Origin: an uncultured Microbacterium sp.
GTDB taxonomy: Bacteria > Actinomycetota > Actinomycetes > Actinomycetales > Microbacteriaceae
Reading direction: 5' to 3'
DNA length: 40,838 nucleotides
NCBI GenBank assembly: GCA_913774845.1
Contig: CAJYJO010000052.1
Location: 1 to 40,838, forward strand
In this document: one piece after another, positions 40,752-40,838 of the stretch
How positions within the stretch are numbered: the stretch's first letter is position 1
Layout: every line of letters begins with the position of its first letter
Program-made: the position numbers and the translations under genes
Notes under the pieces: model-generated
Database searches by the model: none
Told to the model about the DNA's origin: nothing
Seen by the model: the letters and a program-made list of their open reading frames with translations, nothing else

Positions 40752-40838
40752 GTGTCCCACGCTAACGCTGCTCTGACTCCTCGCCAACGGCTCCGGCTCG
40801 CCCGACAGGTCGTTGATGACGGCTGGTCCGTCGCTGCG
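40752..40838 (+). CDS. IS481-family transposase, N-terminal fragment (cut by window end)
   Basis: Only 29 codons are present, with no stop. The peptide SHANAALTPRQRLRLARQVV followed by DDGWSV matches the helix-turn-helix start of IS481 transposases, which catalyse cut-and-paste or copy-paste transposition with a downstream DDE domain. GTG start with an AGGAGG site. Codon use (GCT, ACT, CGA) differs from the host genes. Whether the gene is intact cannot be told. Confidence 0.8.
   Translation, partial: MSHANAALTPRQRLRLARQVVDDGWSVAA

Larger units (their letters stand above)
40642..40838 (+). mobile_element. IS481-family insertion sequence, left end, truncated by the window
   Basis: The sequence directly after higA looks like an IS left end: a candidate terminal repeat beginning near TGTGCTGTCCATGGACG (about 40643), a short leader and the first codons of an IS481-type transposase. 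The right end lies outside the window, so terminal repeats and target duplication cannot be checked. The boundary is approximate. Confidence 0.7.

Overview
The window looks like a chromosomal stretch from a high-G+C actinobacterium of the family Microbacteriaceae, most likely Microbacterium or a close relative. The signs are strongly G/C-biased third codon positions, many leaderless genes whose -10 hexamer sits 6-8 nt before the start codon, and family-typical genes (DUF501, DUF4245, DUF4307, DUF6264, CtaG of the actinobacterial type). No database search was possible; names rest on motifs, length and gene order.

Layout. (1) 1-5724: a poly-C edge, mazG, hisS, a divergent MmyB-type regulator/MFS exporter pair with a palindromic operator, and a membrane-anchored SGNH hydrolase. 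(2) 5855-13182: ctaG, an O-methyltransferase, then eno - ftsB/divIC - DUF501 - mycosin-like subtilase - type II NADH dehydrogenase. This resembles the eno/divIC/DUF501 block of Mycobacterium tuberculosis (Rv1023-Rv1025, with mazG at Rv1021). (3) 13247-17769: a compact tRNA with anticodon UAA, lemA, an AlkX/YcaQ-like DNA glycosylase, an AI-2E exporter and catabolic-type threonine dehydratase. (4) 17930-31020: greA, DUF4307, a small membrane protein, hemolysin III, a cis-prenyltransferase and PhoH2. Then comes a long minus-strand run: xseA, xseB, DUF4245, carbonic anhydrase, fumC, histidine kinase, response regulator. ispH and DUF6264 follow. This is largely the content of Rv1080c-Rv1110, but mca is missing from its usual place. 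(5) 31030-39845: an ECF sigma/anti-sigma pair, a MOSC protein, divergent fba/glpX, a small membrane protein with its own operator, rmuC, a DEDDh exonuclease, a methyltransferase and ychF. (6) 39846-40838: an accessory edge with a HigBA toxin-antitoxin pair and the left end of an IS481-family element cut by the window boundary.

The core of the window is housekeeping: central carbon metabolism (eno, fba, glpX, fumC), isoprenoid/cell-wall precursors (ispH, cis-prenyltransferase), respiration (ctaG, ndh), DNA repair (alkX, xseAB, rmuC, DEDDh exonuclease) and translation/transcription (hisS, tRNA, greA, ychF).

The most striking observation is not a gene. The octamer GGATGCCR (reverse complement YGGCATCC) occurs at least 65 times by my reading, more than ten times the composition expectation. 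It appears to force otherwise rare codons (GCA in GCA-TCC, GAT in GAT-GCC), it forms hairpins when two copies face each other, and it is absent from the accessory right edge. Other notable points are the tRNA-UAA without a class II variable arm, an apparent ACG start in ctaG, stop codons that double as -10 hexamers, and a hairpin that would mask the transposase ribosome binding site.
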